Source: Antrodiella citrinella (taxonomy: Eukaryota > Basidiomycota > Agaricomycetes > Polyporales > Steccherinaceae). Taken from it: DNA of 64,000 bases. The position numbers and the translations under genes are program-made. The notes beneath the pieces were generated by a model. That model saw nothing but the letters and a program-made list of their open reading frames with translations. It was not told the origin of the DNA and did not search any database. The stretch is from positions 1 through 64,000 of the forward strand of contig SGPM01000128.1 of the NCBI GenBank assembly GCA_004802725.1. Reading direction: 5' to 3'. Shown one piece after another: positions 13,194-23,105 of the stretch. Position 1 is the first letter of the stretch; every line of letters starts with the position of its first letter.

Positions 13194-13753
13194 ATGCTGA
13201 ACTTGAGCAACCTGCGCAGCCTATTGTCCCAGGTCATCTCGCCATCCATCCAGACAGCTGTGCTCTTCACCCCCGAAGGACAGCTCGTCTCTTATGCTGC
13301 TTCTCCACACACCTCCAAGGACGAAGTACGCGTAATTGTGGGGATTAGCGGCGAGCTCTGGCAGGAGAGCAGAGAGGACGGCGTGGGCCAGCTCGACAGT
13401 GAGGTACTTCGTCGTTATCTCGCATTGTCTTCCGCTAATCTTACTCTAAACTCGTAGCTTGGACATCTACTCGTTGTGCCACTTGAGAACTCTGCATCGG
13501 GAGAAGCTGAGGGGTTCACAGACAAGGACGAGGATCCTTTGATGCTACTGGCCTTGAACTCGGACAAGAATGCTAGCTTCAAAGAGTTGAAGGACAAGGT
13601 GCGAGTGTATGTCATTTGGTCAAGAAGCGGGGCTCATAACATTTCGCTTAGGCCTCAGAATTGGCTGGCCACCTTGAAAAATCGGTGTCACGACTGCGAG
13701 AAGGTCTACTTGTCGCGCCCGCATCGCCCATTCGTCCGGAACGTGCTCGTTAG
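13194..13753 (+). CDS. LAMTOR2-like Ragulator subunit (roadblock/LC7 fold)
   Basis: Three exons, 13194-13403, 13458-13598 and 13652-13753 (introns of 54 and 53 nt), encode 150 residues. The N terminus MLNLSNLRSLLSQVISPSIQ followed by TAVLFTPEGQLVSYAA fits the helix-strand start of roadblock-domain LAMTOR2 (p14): 'L..VLSQ....VQ..LLL..EG.LLAYSG'. Later LGHLLVVPL corresponds to the strand with the CLYA-like segment, and ASELAGHLEKSVSRL to the C-terminal helix. LAMTOR2 pairs with LAMTOR3 in the Ragulator scaffold that anchors Rag GTPases and TORC1 to the vacuole or lysosome. It is somewhat longer than the animal protein (about 125) because of an acidic insert before the last helix. Another roadblock-family member is a possible alternative. 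Confidence 0.75.
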
Positions 13754-13805
13754 CGCGACTTGCATTAGCATGAGAGTAACATCAGCAGTCTAGTACTCTC
13801 CACAC

Positions 13806-13985
13806 CGCAACAGACCGTCCACCATACCACCAGGATCCAAGTCCCAAACGTGAACGAACATGTCCCTCACGTTGAGCTGATTGGAGGACTGGCTCAGGTT
13901 ATGGCTCGTCGGTCATTGAGGAAGCAGTTGCGAAGGAGTGCGCTTTGCTTGCTCTCAATTTCTTGCGCAGAGGAACGTTGTGGTC
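13806..13985 (+). pseudogene. possible dsRBD-like coding remnant
   Basis: Just after LAMTOR2, one frame reads TTRIQVPNVNEHV then ELIGGLAQ. One base out of register it continues GYGSSVIEEAVAKECALLAL, which resembles the second half of a double-stranded RNA-binding domain (G.G.S...AK..AA..AL). A single-base shift near 13895 and no upstream exons suggest a remnant, but an unmodelled gene or chance resemblance is possible. Confidence 0.25.
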
Positions 13986-14255
13986 ACGAAAAACACGGTT
14001 TAGATTTCTGTCATTACATGTCGTGAGCACCGCACAATAGACAGATTGAGCAATATCCGCCTGAGACCCGCTGTCGCCCAGAGAGTTAACGTTGTGTGCG
14101 AGAAAATCAAGGCGCCTCCAGAACGCTCATCGCGCTCACACCTCCCGACCCGGTCCTCAGCGAGAAATCCGCTTTCCTTTCTTCCTCCCCCTCTTCTCCC
14201 TCCTCTTCCATCCCTCTCATTTTTTCGCCGTCCACGACGGCGAGTCCTGCTGGTC

Positions 14256-15851
14256 ATGCGACGCTGTTCTGTCGCGAGAGTACGCGTCCCTCGTCAAGAT
14301 AAAGTCGCCGGAAGCTCCTCTCCTATAATTCGATGGCACGCAGCTACCGTCACACGAACAAATAGACATGGATATAGCGTACTAGCACCCAAAACAAAGC
14401 TGCAGCAGGCACAGCCCAACTTGTCGCAATCTTCTGCGCAAGTATCGTTCAATCCGGTCCCTCCATTGCCAGCTGTAGAACCGTCATTACAGTCGCCGCG
14501 TCCCGATCCCTACAAGTTACTTGCACCCCAACTCAACCGCCTCAGGGAGACTCTGCTCAACCTCCTCGGGTCATCTCATCCTTCTCTTACCGACATTGCG
14601 AAATACTACTTCCTCCACCCGTCAAAACAGCTGCGACCCTTGCTGGTACTGCTTTTCTCGCAGGCGACGAATGGGTTGGGGCGCGGGTGGCAAGAAAAGC
14701 ATTGGGCTGCGCAATGCGAAGGCGCGGGCGGGCGTTCGGAGGAGCTGGACCGACCATTGACGCGTCCAGACGTGCTGAATGACTGGAATCCCAGTATGCC
14801 AGACCATACCGCGTCGTTCTCCGAATGCTTCTCATTGCAACCTCCCCGACCACCGCTCATTCAGCCTACACCGCCCCTGTATACCCATGCGACACCCCAG
14901 CTGACAGCAACGCCGACGCTCCTACCAACGCAGATGCGTCTGGCACAGATCGTGGAAATGATTCATGTCGCATCCTTGCTACATGACGACGTCATTGACA
15001 GGTCACCACTAAGGCGAGGCGCTGCTTCTGCTCCTGCGGCATTTGGAAACAAGCTGTCCGTGTTGGGAGGAGACTTTCTGCTAGGCCGGACGAGTGCAGC
15101 CCTGTCCCGTCTTGGGGACAACGAGGTGGTCGAGTTGATTGCCAGTGTTATTGCGAACCTGGTGGAGGGAGAGATCTTGCAGTTGAAGACCGTCCACGGA
15201 GAGGCATACGATACAAGCGGTTCCACTGGTGTGACCAAGGACAACTGGAATATTTATTTGCAGAAGACGTACCTTAAGACTGCGACATTAATGGCGAAAG
15301 GAGCGAGAGCAGCAGTGATTCTTGGAGGCTGCCAGGAAGGGGAGATTTGGAAAGAGGTCGCGTATGCGTATGGGAGGAATCTCGGTATCGCGTTCCAGGT
15401 GTGTATCCTGAAATCTAATATTCGGTTTGAACTCAGCTCGTGTGTATACGTTCGCAGCTCGTCGATGATATCCTAGATTACGAGACGGCGGATGGCTCCT
15501 TGGGCAAGCCTGGAGGAGCGGATCTCAAGTTGGGCCTCGCGACAGGACCAGCACTGTTTGCATGGGAAGAGCACCCAGAGCTGGGCCCGCTCATTGAGCG
15601 AAAGTTCAAGGAGTCGGGAGACGTCGAGATGGTCCGGTCCTCTTATCACTTAATCCTATCCGATGTTCTCACCATATCTTCTGCTATAGGCTAGAGACCT
15701 CGTTCGTCGATCTTCGGGTGTGGAGCGGACACGGGATCTTGCACGGTCTCATGCTGATAAGGCTCGTGAAGTCTTGTCCTTCTTGCCAGACAGCGATGCA
15801 AAGAGTGCACTGGAGGTGTTGACAGAACGCGTTGTCAAACGGACGTGGTGA
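14256..15851 (+). CDS. COQ1: trans-polyprenyl diphosphate synthase (ubiquinone side chain)
   Basis: Three exons, 14256-15398, 15458-15631 and 15690-15851 (introns 59 and 58 nt), encode 492 residues. The first Asp-rich motif is in LLHDDVIDRSPLRRG (DDxxD) and the second in LVDDILDYETADG; KQLRPLL upstream and GGDFLLGRTSAAL between them are also family hallmarks. The enzyme extends an allylic diphosphate with isopentenyl units to make the ubiquinone tail in the mitochondrion. The arginine-rich start (MRRCSVARVRVPR) fits a mitochondrial presequence, and I chose this ATG because upstream in-frame sequence is low-complexity. About 85 residues of non-conserved, Pro/Thr-rich sequence lie between KQLRPLL and the first Asp motif. 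Homohexameric partner COQ genes are not in the window. Confidence 0.93.
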
Positions 15852-16192
15852 GGTTGATGATAATGATAGAGCGACGACGCATGTGTAGAGGGTCGTATGA
15901 GAATGTTATTCACGGCTCAGACCCTCTTGGCTGGTACAACACAACTCTTTTATACGCAGAATCACCTGCAGGCATCGAACGAGCTCATGCACGATCCGCT
16001 GTTTCGGTATTTGAACAAGGTTTCCGGGGTCCATGCACTCGGTTTAAAGCAACGCGGACCCGGTGTACCCCGCTCTTGGTTCTGTTCTGTACTCCACAAC
16101 TCGCAAAAAATCTCGTCGTCGCCGTCGTCGTTCTCTTCCCACTCATCGCTCTTTCGTTTCGCAGATTCAATTATCCAACAGTCTCGTTTAAA

Positions 16193-17920
16193 ATGTTCAA
16201 CGTCGCCGCAAACACAAAAAGTTCCTCGGCCGCAAGGCGCACGCGTGCTATGTCCTCAGGATCTTCCAATCCTCGACCCCACGAAATGCGTCGTATCGAT
16301 GACTCGCTCTCAGTCTCTCCCTCCGTATTCTCTGAAAGCTTCGATATATCTGCGCGATATCCAAATCACCGCAGACGCGTCAATCCTGCCAGTCTCGCAA
16401 GCAGACTAGGTCCGGAACTGATCAAAGAGCTAGAGTCCCTCCTCTCTCCCGGGATGACGGAGATGCCTTCTTTTGCCGAGCGACAAGCCATACAAAAGAA
16501 GTACAACATCGATAGAAGGCATATCTACGACTGGTATCATACCAAAGGTCTTCGGGTCTCTACCAAGGAAAAAGACGCCGGATCCAAGGGAGTTGATGAA
16601 GGCAAGGTCTTGCGATCGCGTATTCCTGTCAGTGTGCCTCTTGTATGCGGCCATGCAGTCTCTATATTGATCTTTGTACTATATGCCATCTAGCAGAGGC
16701 TCATCAAGCAGCGCCCGGTACAGATTGAGCTGCCCTCTGTTTCTACCTCGTCGTCTACTATGGACATCTGCCCTCCGGACTCTAGCAGCTCTTCTAGCTG
16801 CCCGTCAACACCTCTAATGCCACTTACACCTTCCACTGCATATAATCTTCCCGCGTACGAATCTGGTATACAACCGACTGCATTCCCTATTCAGTACTTC
16901 TTCGACGAACCTTTCCCTGTGGACGACCCAATGTCAACCAACAACTGTTCTCCTCCTCCCGCAGCCGTGGAATGGAATCGCCGTGCTCAAGCGGATCGTA
17001 CGTCTAATTGGGTCAACACAACCCAGGACAAATGGCACCCTAGTGCCCATCTGTCAGCTTCTGAATCGTCCCCGGTCAGCTCCGAAACTGTGTTCCCCAT
17101 ATCCTATGAACAACCGCTGCCTCAAGATCAGCGTGAGGCATACTATCAGTATCTCGCCACAACTCTCGGTCCTGCTCATGGAGTGCAAGAGTCTGTGGGG
17201 TCCTACAAGGCATTTATGACCCAGCAAGTGCAGACATACTACGAAAGGCTCCTACCTAGTGACTTGGCTTCCGTTTATCCCGCTGCTCTCGGTCTTGCTA
17301 GTACCCCGGCGTCTTCGTCCATGTTGCCCTGCTTTTCCGAATCGCTCTGCGCATCTTCTCATGCGAAACCCCAGCATCAGGAAACGGACTACGGCAAGTG
17401 GCTACTCTACGCCGGCCGCTCTCTAAATACCAGTGCAGCTCCATCTACCGTTAGCACGCCTTCCGAGTATGATATCAACGCTTCGTGGTTTTGGGGAACG
17501 CCGCAAGATTCTGGTTCTGTCGTGGAGTCCTCGTTGGATATCAGCGACATCTTGAAGAGCCCTGTTTTGAGGTCCAGGCATCCTACTATGAACAGTATGG
17601 CTCCGGGAGAGACCAGCATCTCTGCGACGACGCTCAACGATCTGATCAAACGTGTCGAGGACGAGACCTCGTGTCTTCCTACTGTTGAGGGGCTTCCATC
17701 CGGCTCAAATTCGCGACAAAGCTCTCCATACGCAATTTTCTCCTCTCAAACGGACGATCAATTTGATGGGAGCTACCTTGATCTTCGCACTGCCAAAGGG
17801 TCGCAGGGGTTGGAGAAGATGGCGGAGGCGACGTCCACTAGGAGCAAAGAGAGGTCGCGCACTCGGACGAGGACTCGCCATTTGACCGCAACTACTGTCT
17901 CTGCGGGCGGAGACGTCTAA
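16193..17920 (+). CDS. homeodomain-like (helix-turn-helix) protein, Ser-rich tail
   Basis: Two exons. The first starts at 16193, and the second (16697-17920) keeps the frame if the donor is at 16607 or 16634. Residues about 75-122 look like a homeodomain: a leading helix (GPELIKELESLL), then PSFAERQAIQKKYNI and RRHIYDWYHTKGLRV. Helix 3 keeps Trp48 but has Tyr for Phe49 and Thr where the nearly invariant DNA-contacting Asn51 should be. The rest is long, Ser/Pro/Thr-rich and looks disordered, as in fungal transcription regulators, and ends in an Arg/Thr-rich patch (SKERSRTRTRTRH). It may bind DNA atypically or act as a cofactor. It is not adjacent to a second homeodomain gene, so a mating-type HD pair is not supported. 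Confidence 0.6.
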
Positions 17921-18423
17921 TCACTTGTAAGCACGTCTTCACTTCGATCGATTTCAGCTTCGCTTACACCTATTCCCTTAGGTCGCATTCTCAGTTCTGT
18001 TCGCTGCATTTCCCGTAATACATTTCGCGATACCCTATCATTCCTTCATCATCTGTGTAGCATTTCTTCTCCCCCTCGATCATGTTGAATCCAATCAATC
18101 TCATAAACTTCGCGAGAAAAGATTGCGTATCTTGTGGTCTTATGAACTTCGAAACTTGGGTGCTTGAGTTCAAAGCAGAAGAACCTATATATAACAAAAC
18201 CCAACAGCGATGTACGAACTACGACGTACTCCAACTACTGGATGAAGCATATGCATAGGTATAACAACGGACTTGGGACCAGAAAGACCTTCAATGTACA
18301 CAGCACATCACATACAGATTATTTATAAGACTCAGAGAAGCAAACGTGTTTACGCAGAGAAATGAAACAGTCCTGGAACAGCTTTCATAAATCAAAAATA
18401 ATGGAAAGGGTGGTCCGTCAAGA
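17921..18423. other. convergent 3' regions
   Basis: Space between the stops of the homeodomain-like gene and the minus-strand RRM gene. It is presumably both 3' UTRs; nothing else is seen. Confidence 0.5.
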
Positions 18424-21330
18424 TTACTGAGGACGTTTTTGTTGCTGAACACGTCGTATCAGCAGTTTTCTTACACGAAAAGAAAGGAAGATCAAACTCA
18501 CTTGAAGATACGCCATAAGGTCACCATACCCTCCATTATGTATGCCAGGCATCGACGAAGTGATACCAGGGACAGGCGGGAGAGGCGCAGACATCTGGGG
18601 CGGCATGTTGTAAGTCGGCACCGCGCTCGACATCTGCGGTGGGGGCGTTGACTGCTGTGGCGGTCCGCCCTGTTGCAGGAGGGCAAGGACATTCGCAGGG
18701 AGGCCAGAGAAAGCACCTACTGGAGGCGTCCCAGCGCCGCCGGGCGCTGGCATAGGCGGGTATCCACCTCCGGCAGGAGGCGGTACGTTCGCTGGGAAGG
18801 GCGGACGCATGCCTGGGAGCGGCGGTGGAGGATAGTAAGAGTTGGCGTTTGGAGCTGGCGTAGGTTGCATTGGTGGTGGAGGTGCTGCCCCAGAAGGAGC
18901 AGGCGCGCCAGGTTGTTTCAGAGCAGCCAGTAGCTTCGCAAATTAATACTTCTAGAAAATGAATGAGCCGGAAGGACATACCTGTTGCACCTTCTTGGCT
19001 TGCTCGAGGCGTTCGTCGGGAGGCTACAAAGGGAAGGAATCAGAATTGAGCAAGCAAACAAGCACAGACATGACCTACTGCAATATTAGGCGGTATAGGT
19101 GCCGACTGTTCGTATCCAGACATTGGAGGCGGAGGTCCGGCATTATAGCCAGAGGGGCCACCGAGGGGTGGTCCACCATATCCTCCCCCACCTCCTCTGT
19201 TGTCATATCGGTCTTCGTAGCCTGCGCGCACATCTCTGCCATACTCGTCCTCGAAAGAACGTTCGCGATCCCGGTCACGACCCCATCCTCCACCGCCTCC
19301 TCGACCACCACCGCCCCTACCGCCGCCACCTCCTCCACCTCTGTGGTCTGACCAATCATCCCCACCTGCGTCACTACCTCCGCCGCTGCCGCCCCATCCA
19401 CCGCGGCCGCGACCCCTGCCACGACCACGGCCGCGACCGCGAGGAACAAAGTCGTCAAAATCCCGAGAACCATGTCCGAAGCCTCCTCTGTCGGAATGGA
19501 ACCTGTGTGCTGCATGAGCCAACGTAATGAGACATCAACTGTTCGTCCGTACCCATGATGGTGATGTCCACCATTGTCTGCAGCGTATATAATTTCCATG
19601 ACACCATCTTGCAGTCCTTGGTGTCGCAGACGATCGTGAGCTTCATCTGAAGCCTGTACAGAGGGTCATTGAGTGACTTTATACATCGTCGAAAATGGGA
19701 GAACTTACACGAGTATCGAAGAACTCGACTAGGCGTTGACTGTTGAAATATTTGAGTTTCGTCGCATCATCATAATTGCAAATGACACGTACTCGTTTCT
19801 TTCGCCTGCTGGTCGCACTGACTTGACGTCGCCAAATTGTTGGAACTTACGACGGACTTCACCGTCATCGATCGGTTGGTTCGAAGACGAGTCTCTCAGG
19901 GTGACCAACAACGTGCCCTGTAGTTGCTAGTGTGGCGCCGCAATGAGTTTCTAATCGTGGCGTAAATCTCAGCCGCTTACTTGAGCTTTCTCTTTGTCAC
20001 CTCCGCGATCGTCTCGAGGCAGCGAGTAGTGCACATCAATCTGTCATAAATGTGAACGAGTAATTCTAAGGAAGGTAAATTTTCAATTTCTACGCACAGG
20101 CCTGCCGCTAATTTCAGATCCCTGTAGCCGTTCTCTGGCCCTTTCTGCGGCACGGAGATCGAACTGACAAAGAGTTTGATTCAAAGAGCCTTTATTTGAA
20201 TAGCGCAGCACTCACGTAGGTCACGAAGACCATTCCTCGATTGGCAATGAGATCGAAGAATGTCCTGATCTCGCCATGCTCCTCGAATAGCCGGCGTACA
20301 TCATCGCTGTTGGTTTCATACTGTGGGGTTATATATATATGCATCAGCTCAGCGTGTTTTGCAGGGTCCAAACGAGACATAGTAGCCGCGGGTTATCCTC
20401 TCATGTTTCAAAAGTGACACTCGCCTTGATATTGCGGATAAACAATGTACGACAAGGTTTCTCCCGTTGAATTCGCTCTTCAATGATCGAGTCGTGTACT
20501 TTATCTTCCCTTTCACGCCGCGGAACAGGAGCCCTTTTTTGACCTCGACCGTATCCTTCTTGATCGTAGGACCCTTGACCGTCTGACAGAAGGAATTGAC
20601 ACATGTAAGCAACTCATCACAAAACGACGGAGACAGAATGAAGACCAAGTAAGCACGCATAAACGCGAAGTGAGGCTCTCATAAAACAACGACAATGACT
20701 GCACCGCTTAGAGAATTTGGACCCCAGACATACCGCACCAGAGAAGATGAGGGTATATGCTTCTCATTACTGTGCTGGTCTTCAAATTGTGCGAAACGGC
20801 CATCGAGCAACGGAGAAGTCCACAGACTGGGCTCACACTTGACTGCTCGCCGACCGGGTCTCAAATTGAGGTTTCACATGGAGAACAAGTGTCCACTTCG
20901 TGCTCAATGGTCTGAACTCTGACGGTCACTTCAATTACAGCATGACTTCAAGCGCACCTTCATAGGTTCCATAACCCTGATCGTAACCGCCAGCAGCATC
21001 TGACGAGCTATAGTTGGGCATCCCTCCGCTGAAGTTACCATTTTGGCTCTGGTAATAATTGTCTTGCTGGGGACCTGATTCGTAGCCATTGTAGCCCCCC
21101 ATGTCTCCCTGGGGTGGGCCTTGATCATATGCAACGGGGCCGTTGTCGTATCCGGCTCCACCACCGTTATACTGGTGCTGGCCGCCACGACCGCGACCGA
21201 AGCCTCTACCTCGAGAGGGACCACCTCTGTCGTTGAAGCGATGTGATCTATCGGGGCCAAAGCCACCTGGGGGGCCTCCCCTTCTGCCGCCACCGTCGTA
21301 TCCGCCTCCGTATGGATGGTGTCGGTTCAT
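18424..21330 (-). CDS. Mei2-like RNA-binding protein, two RRMs and RGG box
   Basis: Many-exon gene read from ATG 21330 to TAA 18424. The N terminus is Gly/Tyr/Arg-rich (RGRGFGRGRGG). RRM1 starts CRTLFIRNIK and continues YETNSDDVRRLFEEHGEI, RGMVFVTYFDLRAAERA. RRM2 starts GTLLVTLRDSSS with FQQFGDVKSVR and ends QRLVEFFDTRASDEA, a hallmark of Mei2-type tandem RRMs. A long RGG/GRGRG block follows, then a Pro-rich tail ending YLQQQKRPQ. The pair arrangement is that of Mei2/TEL-like regulators, which bind RNA and in fission yeast control meiosis; here the role is unknown, and the typical C-terminal Mei2 RRM3 is not seen. The intron after the RNIK codon (20424-20321) appears to use a GC donor, and the first intron (20957-20583) is 375 nt. 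Confidence 0.85.
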
Positions 21331-21668
21331 GTTGCACGGGACGCTCGTTCACTGAACGACTTGACTTTGCTTAAGACCAATGCTGATTCGGAGAAAGGGG
21401 CGACGTTGTGATACAAGCGCAATACAGCCTGTGGAGGTGCACGCTCAACTTAGCGGTGGGCAGCGAGAGTGATCGACGAGAATGAAAAACGGAGAGCAAA
21501 GCAAGAGCAAAGGTCAAAACCCGAGTTGTTGGCAGTGAAATTTCGTCGGAGCGTGGGAATACGACACGTGCAATAATGGAGTCCAAATAGGGCCACATCG
21601 CTGAGGCTGCGTCGAGCGGTACAGCAGGCACATCTCTTCCTCACCTTTCCCTCCATCTGCCGACGACA
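21331..21668. promoter_or_regulatory. bidirectional promoter, RRM gene / Rab5
   Basis: 338 bp between divergent start codons, so both promoters and 5' UTRs lie here. No canonical TATA box is evident. Confidence 0.5.
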
Positions 21669-22684
21669 ATGTCCAAGCAATTCCAATTCAAGCTGGTCCT
21701 TCTCGGTGAGCAAAGGAATACATTGACCTTCGAACCTTGTCTCACACGACCCAGGTGAATCCGCTGTCGGAAAGTCAAGGTAGGGCCCTCCGCAATCGCC
21801 ACGTTATAGTGGAAATTGACAGAGTTGTCGTAGTCTGGTCCTGCGGTTCGTGAAGGATCAATTCGATGATTATCGGGAGAGTACCATAGGAGGTGTGCTT
21901 CATATCTTTCCTCCCCGAGCGAGAGAAACCCGCTGACCGGGATATCTAGCTGCCTTCCTGACGCAAACTGTTTCTCTGGAAGATGGCACGACTGTGAAAT
22001 TTGAGATCTGGTAGGTGCACTAGGATGCGTCTTGAATATGTCTTATATCTTCTTCCAGGGATACTGCTGGACAAGAACGATACAAGGTACGTACTGGCAT
22101 TCGCAGTATAAAATGTTAGACTCACAATCATTCTTCGCCAGTCTTTGGTATGTCCCTGATGACAAAACAAGGTTTTCTTGAATCCTACTCAACCCATCCC
22201 GTCTATAGGCCCCAATGTACTATCGCAACGCCAACTGTGCCGTTGTTGTTTATGACATCACGCAAACCGCTTCTCTGGAGAAAGCACGATCATGGATACG
22301 AGAGTTGCAACGTCAAGCCGATCCTTCGATTGTCATCGCGCTGTGTGGTAACAAGTCAGATTTGTCTGCGCGACGACAAGTCACGGAGGAGGAGGCGAAG
22401 AAATATGCGGACGAAGAGGGCCTGATGTGGGGCGAGACCAGTGCCAAGTCGGGCGAAGGTGTTGCTGAGATTTTCACGGCCATTGGTGAGCAACATTTAC
22501 GAGCATATAATGTTTCACAGAGTTGACGTTCTGTGGCGGCATTGTAGCGAAGAAGCTGCCCCTCACTGCCCCACCATCGGCGAGGAGCGGAGCTGCCCGC
22601 CCTGGTGCAGCGGCCAGGACCGGTGGAGTCGATCTCAACAAGCAGGCGAATACACAGGCAGGAAATGAGGGCTGTAACTGTTAA
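21669..22684 (+). CDS. Rab5-type small GTPase
   Basis: Eight exons (21669-21705, 21755-21779, 21834-21892, 21950-22010, 22059-22086, 22142-22147, 22209-22485, 22548-22684) sum to 630 nt, 209 residues. All GTPase motifs assemble across the junctions: P-loop GESAVGKS, switch I STIGAAFL, WDTAGQERYKSLAPMYYRN, GNKSD and ETSAKSG. The AAFLTQTV effector region and the YKSLAPMYYR switch II are characteristic of Rab5 (yeast Ypt51/Vps21). The C terminus ends CNC, a digeranylgeranylation signal. It organises early endosome tethering and fusion. Exon 6 is only six nucleotides. Head-to-head with the RRM gene and tail-to-tail with the RasGEF gene. Confidence 0.95.
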
Positions 22685-23105
22685 GAGTCTCGCCCTCATC
22701 CAGTTCGATGCTCTGCGTTGGTTGCCGCGTGACGTTCTGTGAGCAGCATTCTGGCTTCTCCTGGCACTCCTAGCACTTCCGTTTTTCTCCTTCCGGCTGG
22801 CCATTTTGTGTAAAGTGTATCATTTCCCCCGTTCTACGTACATCCCTTATTTACAGAAGTACGACTCCGGATCCAGACAATATGCGTGTGAGACAGGGTG
22901 GCGATATATGTGAGTATACATGATAAGAATAGCTATGAATGATAGATGGGGAGCAAGAAATACAGGTGTCCAACACCGCAAGTCCGAGGGAAGCAGAGAA
23001 ACCGAAGGTGGAGAGCCAAAGAATGTGTGTTGATCAGATGTCAACGAGCTGCTCTCGAAGCACCTCTCCAAAGCGAAGAATAAAAATAAGAGCTCTCATC
23101 TAGAA
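22685..23105. other. convergent 3' regions
   Basis: Between the Rab5 and RasGEF stops; 3' UTRs only. Confidence 0.5.

Noticed and set aside
16193..17920. Mating-type HD1/HD2 locus
   Set aside because: Only one homeodomain-like gene, with an atypical helix 3, and no divergently transcribed partner or MIP gene nearby.
19040..19522. Very Gly/Arg-rich and Val/Ala-rich frames on both strands
   Set aside because: Only one frame continues the RRM protein as an RGG region; the others are shadows of the low-complexity sequence.
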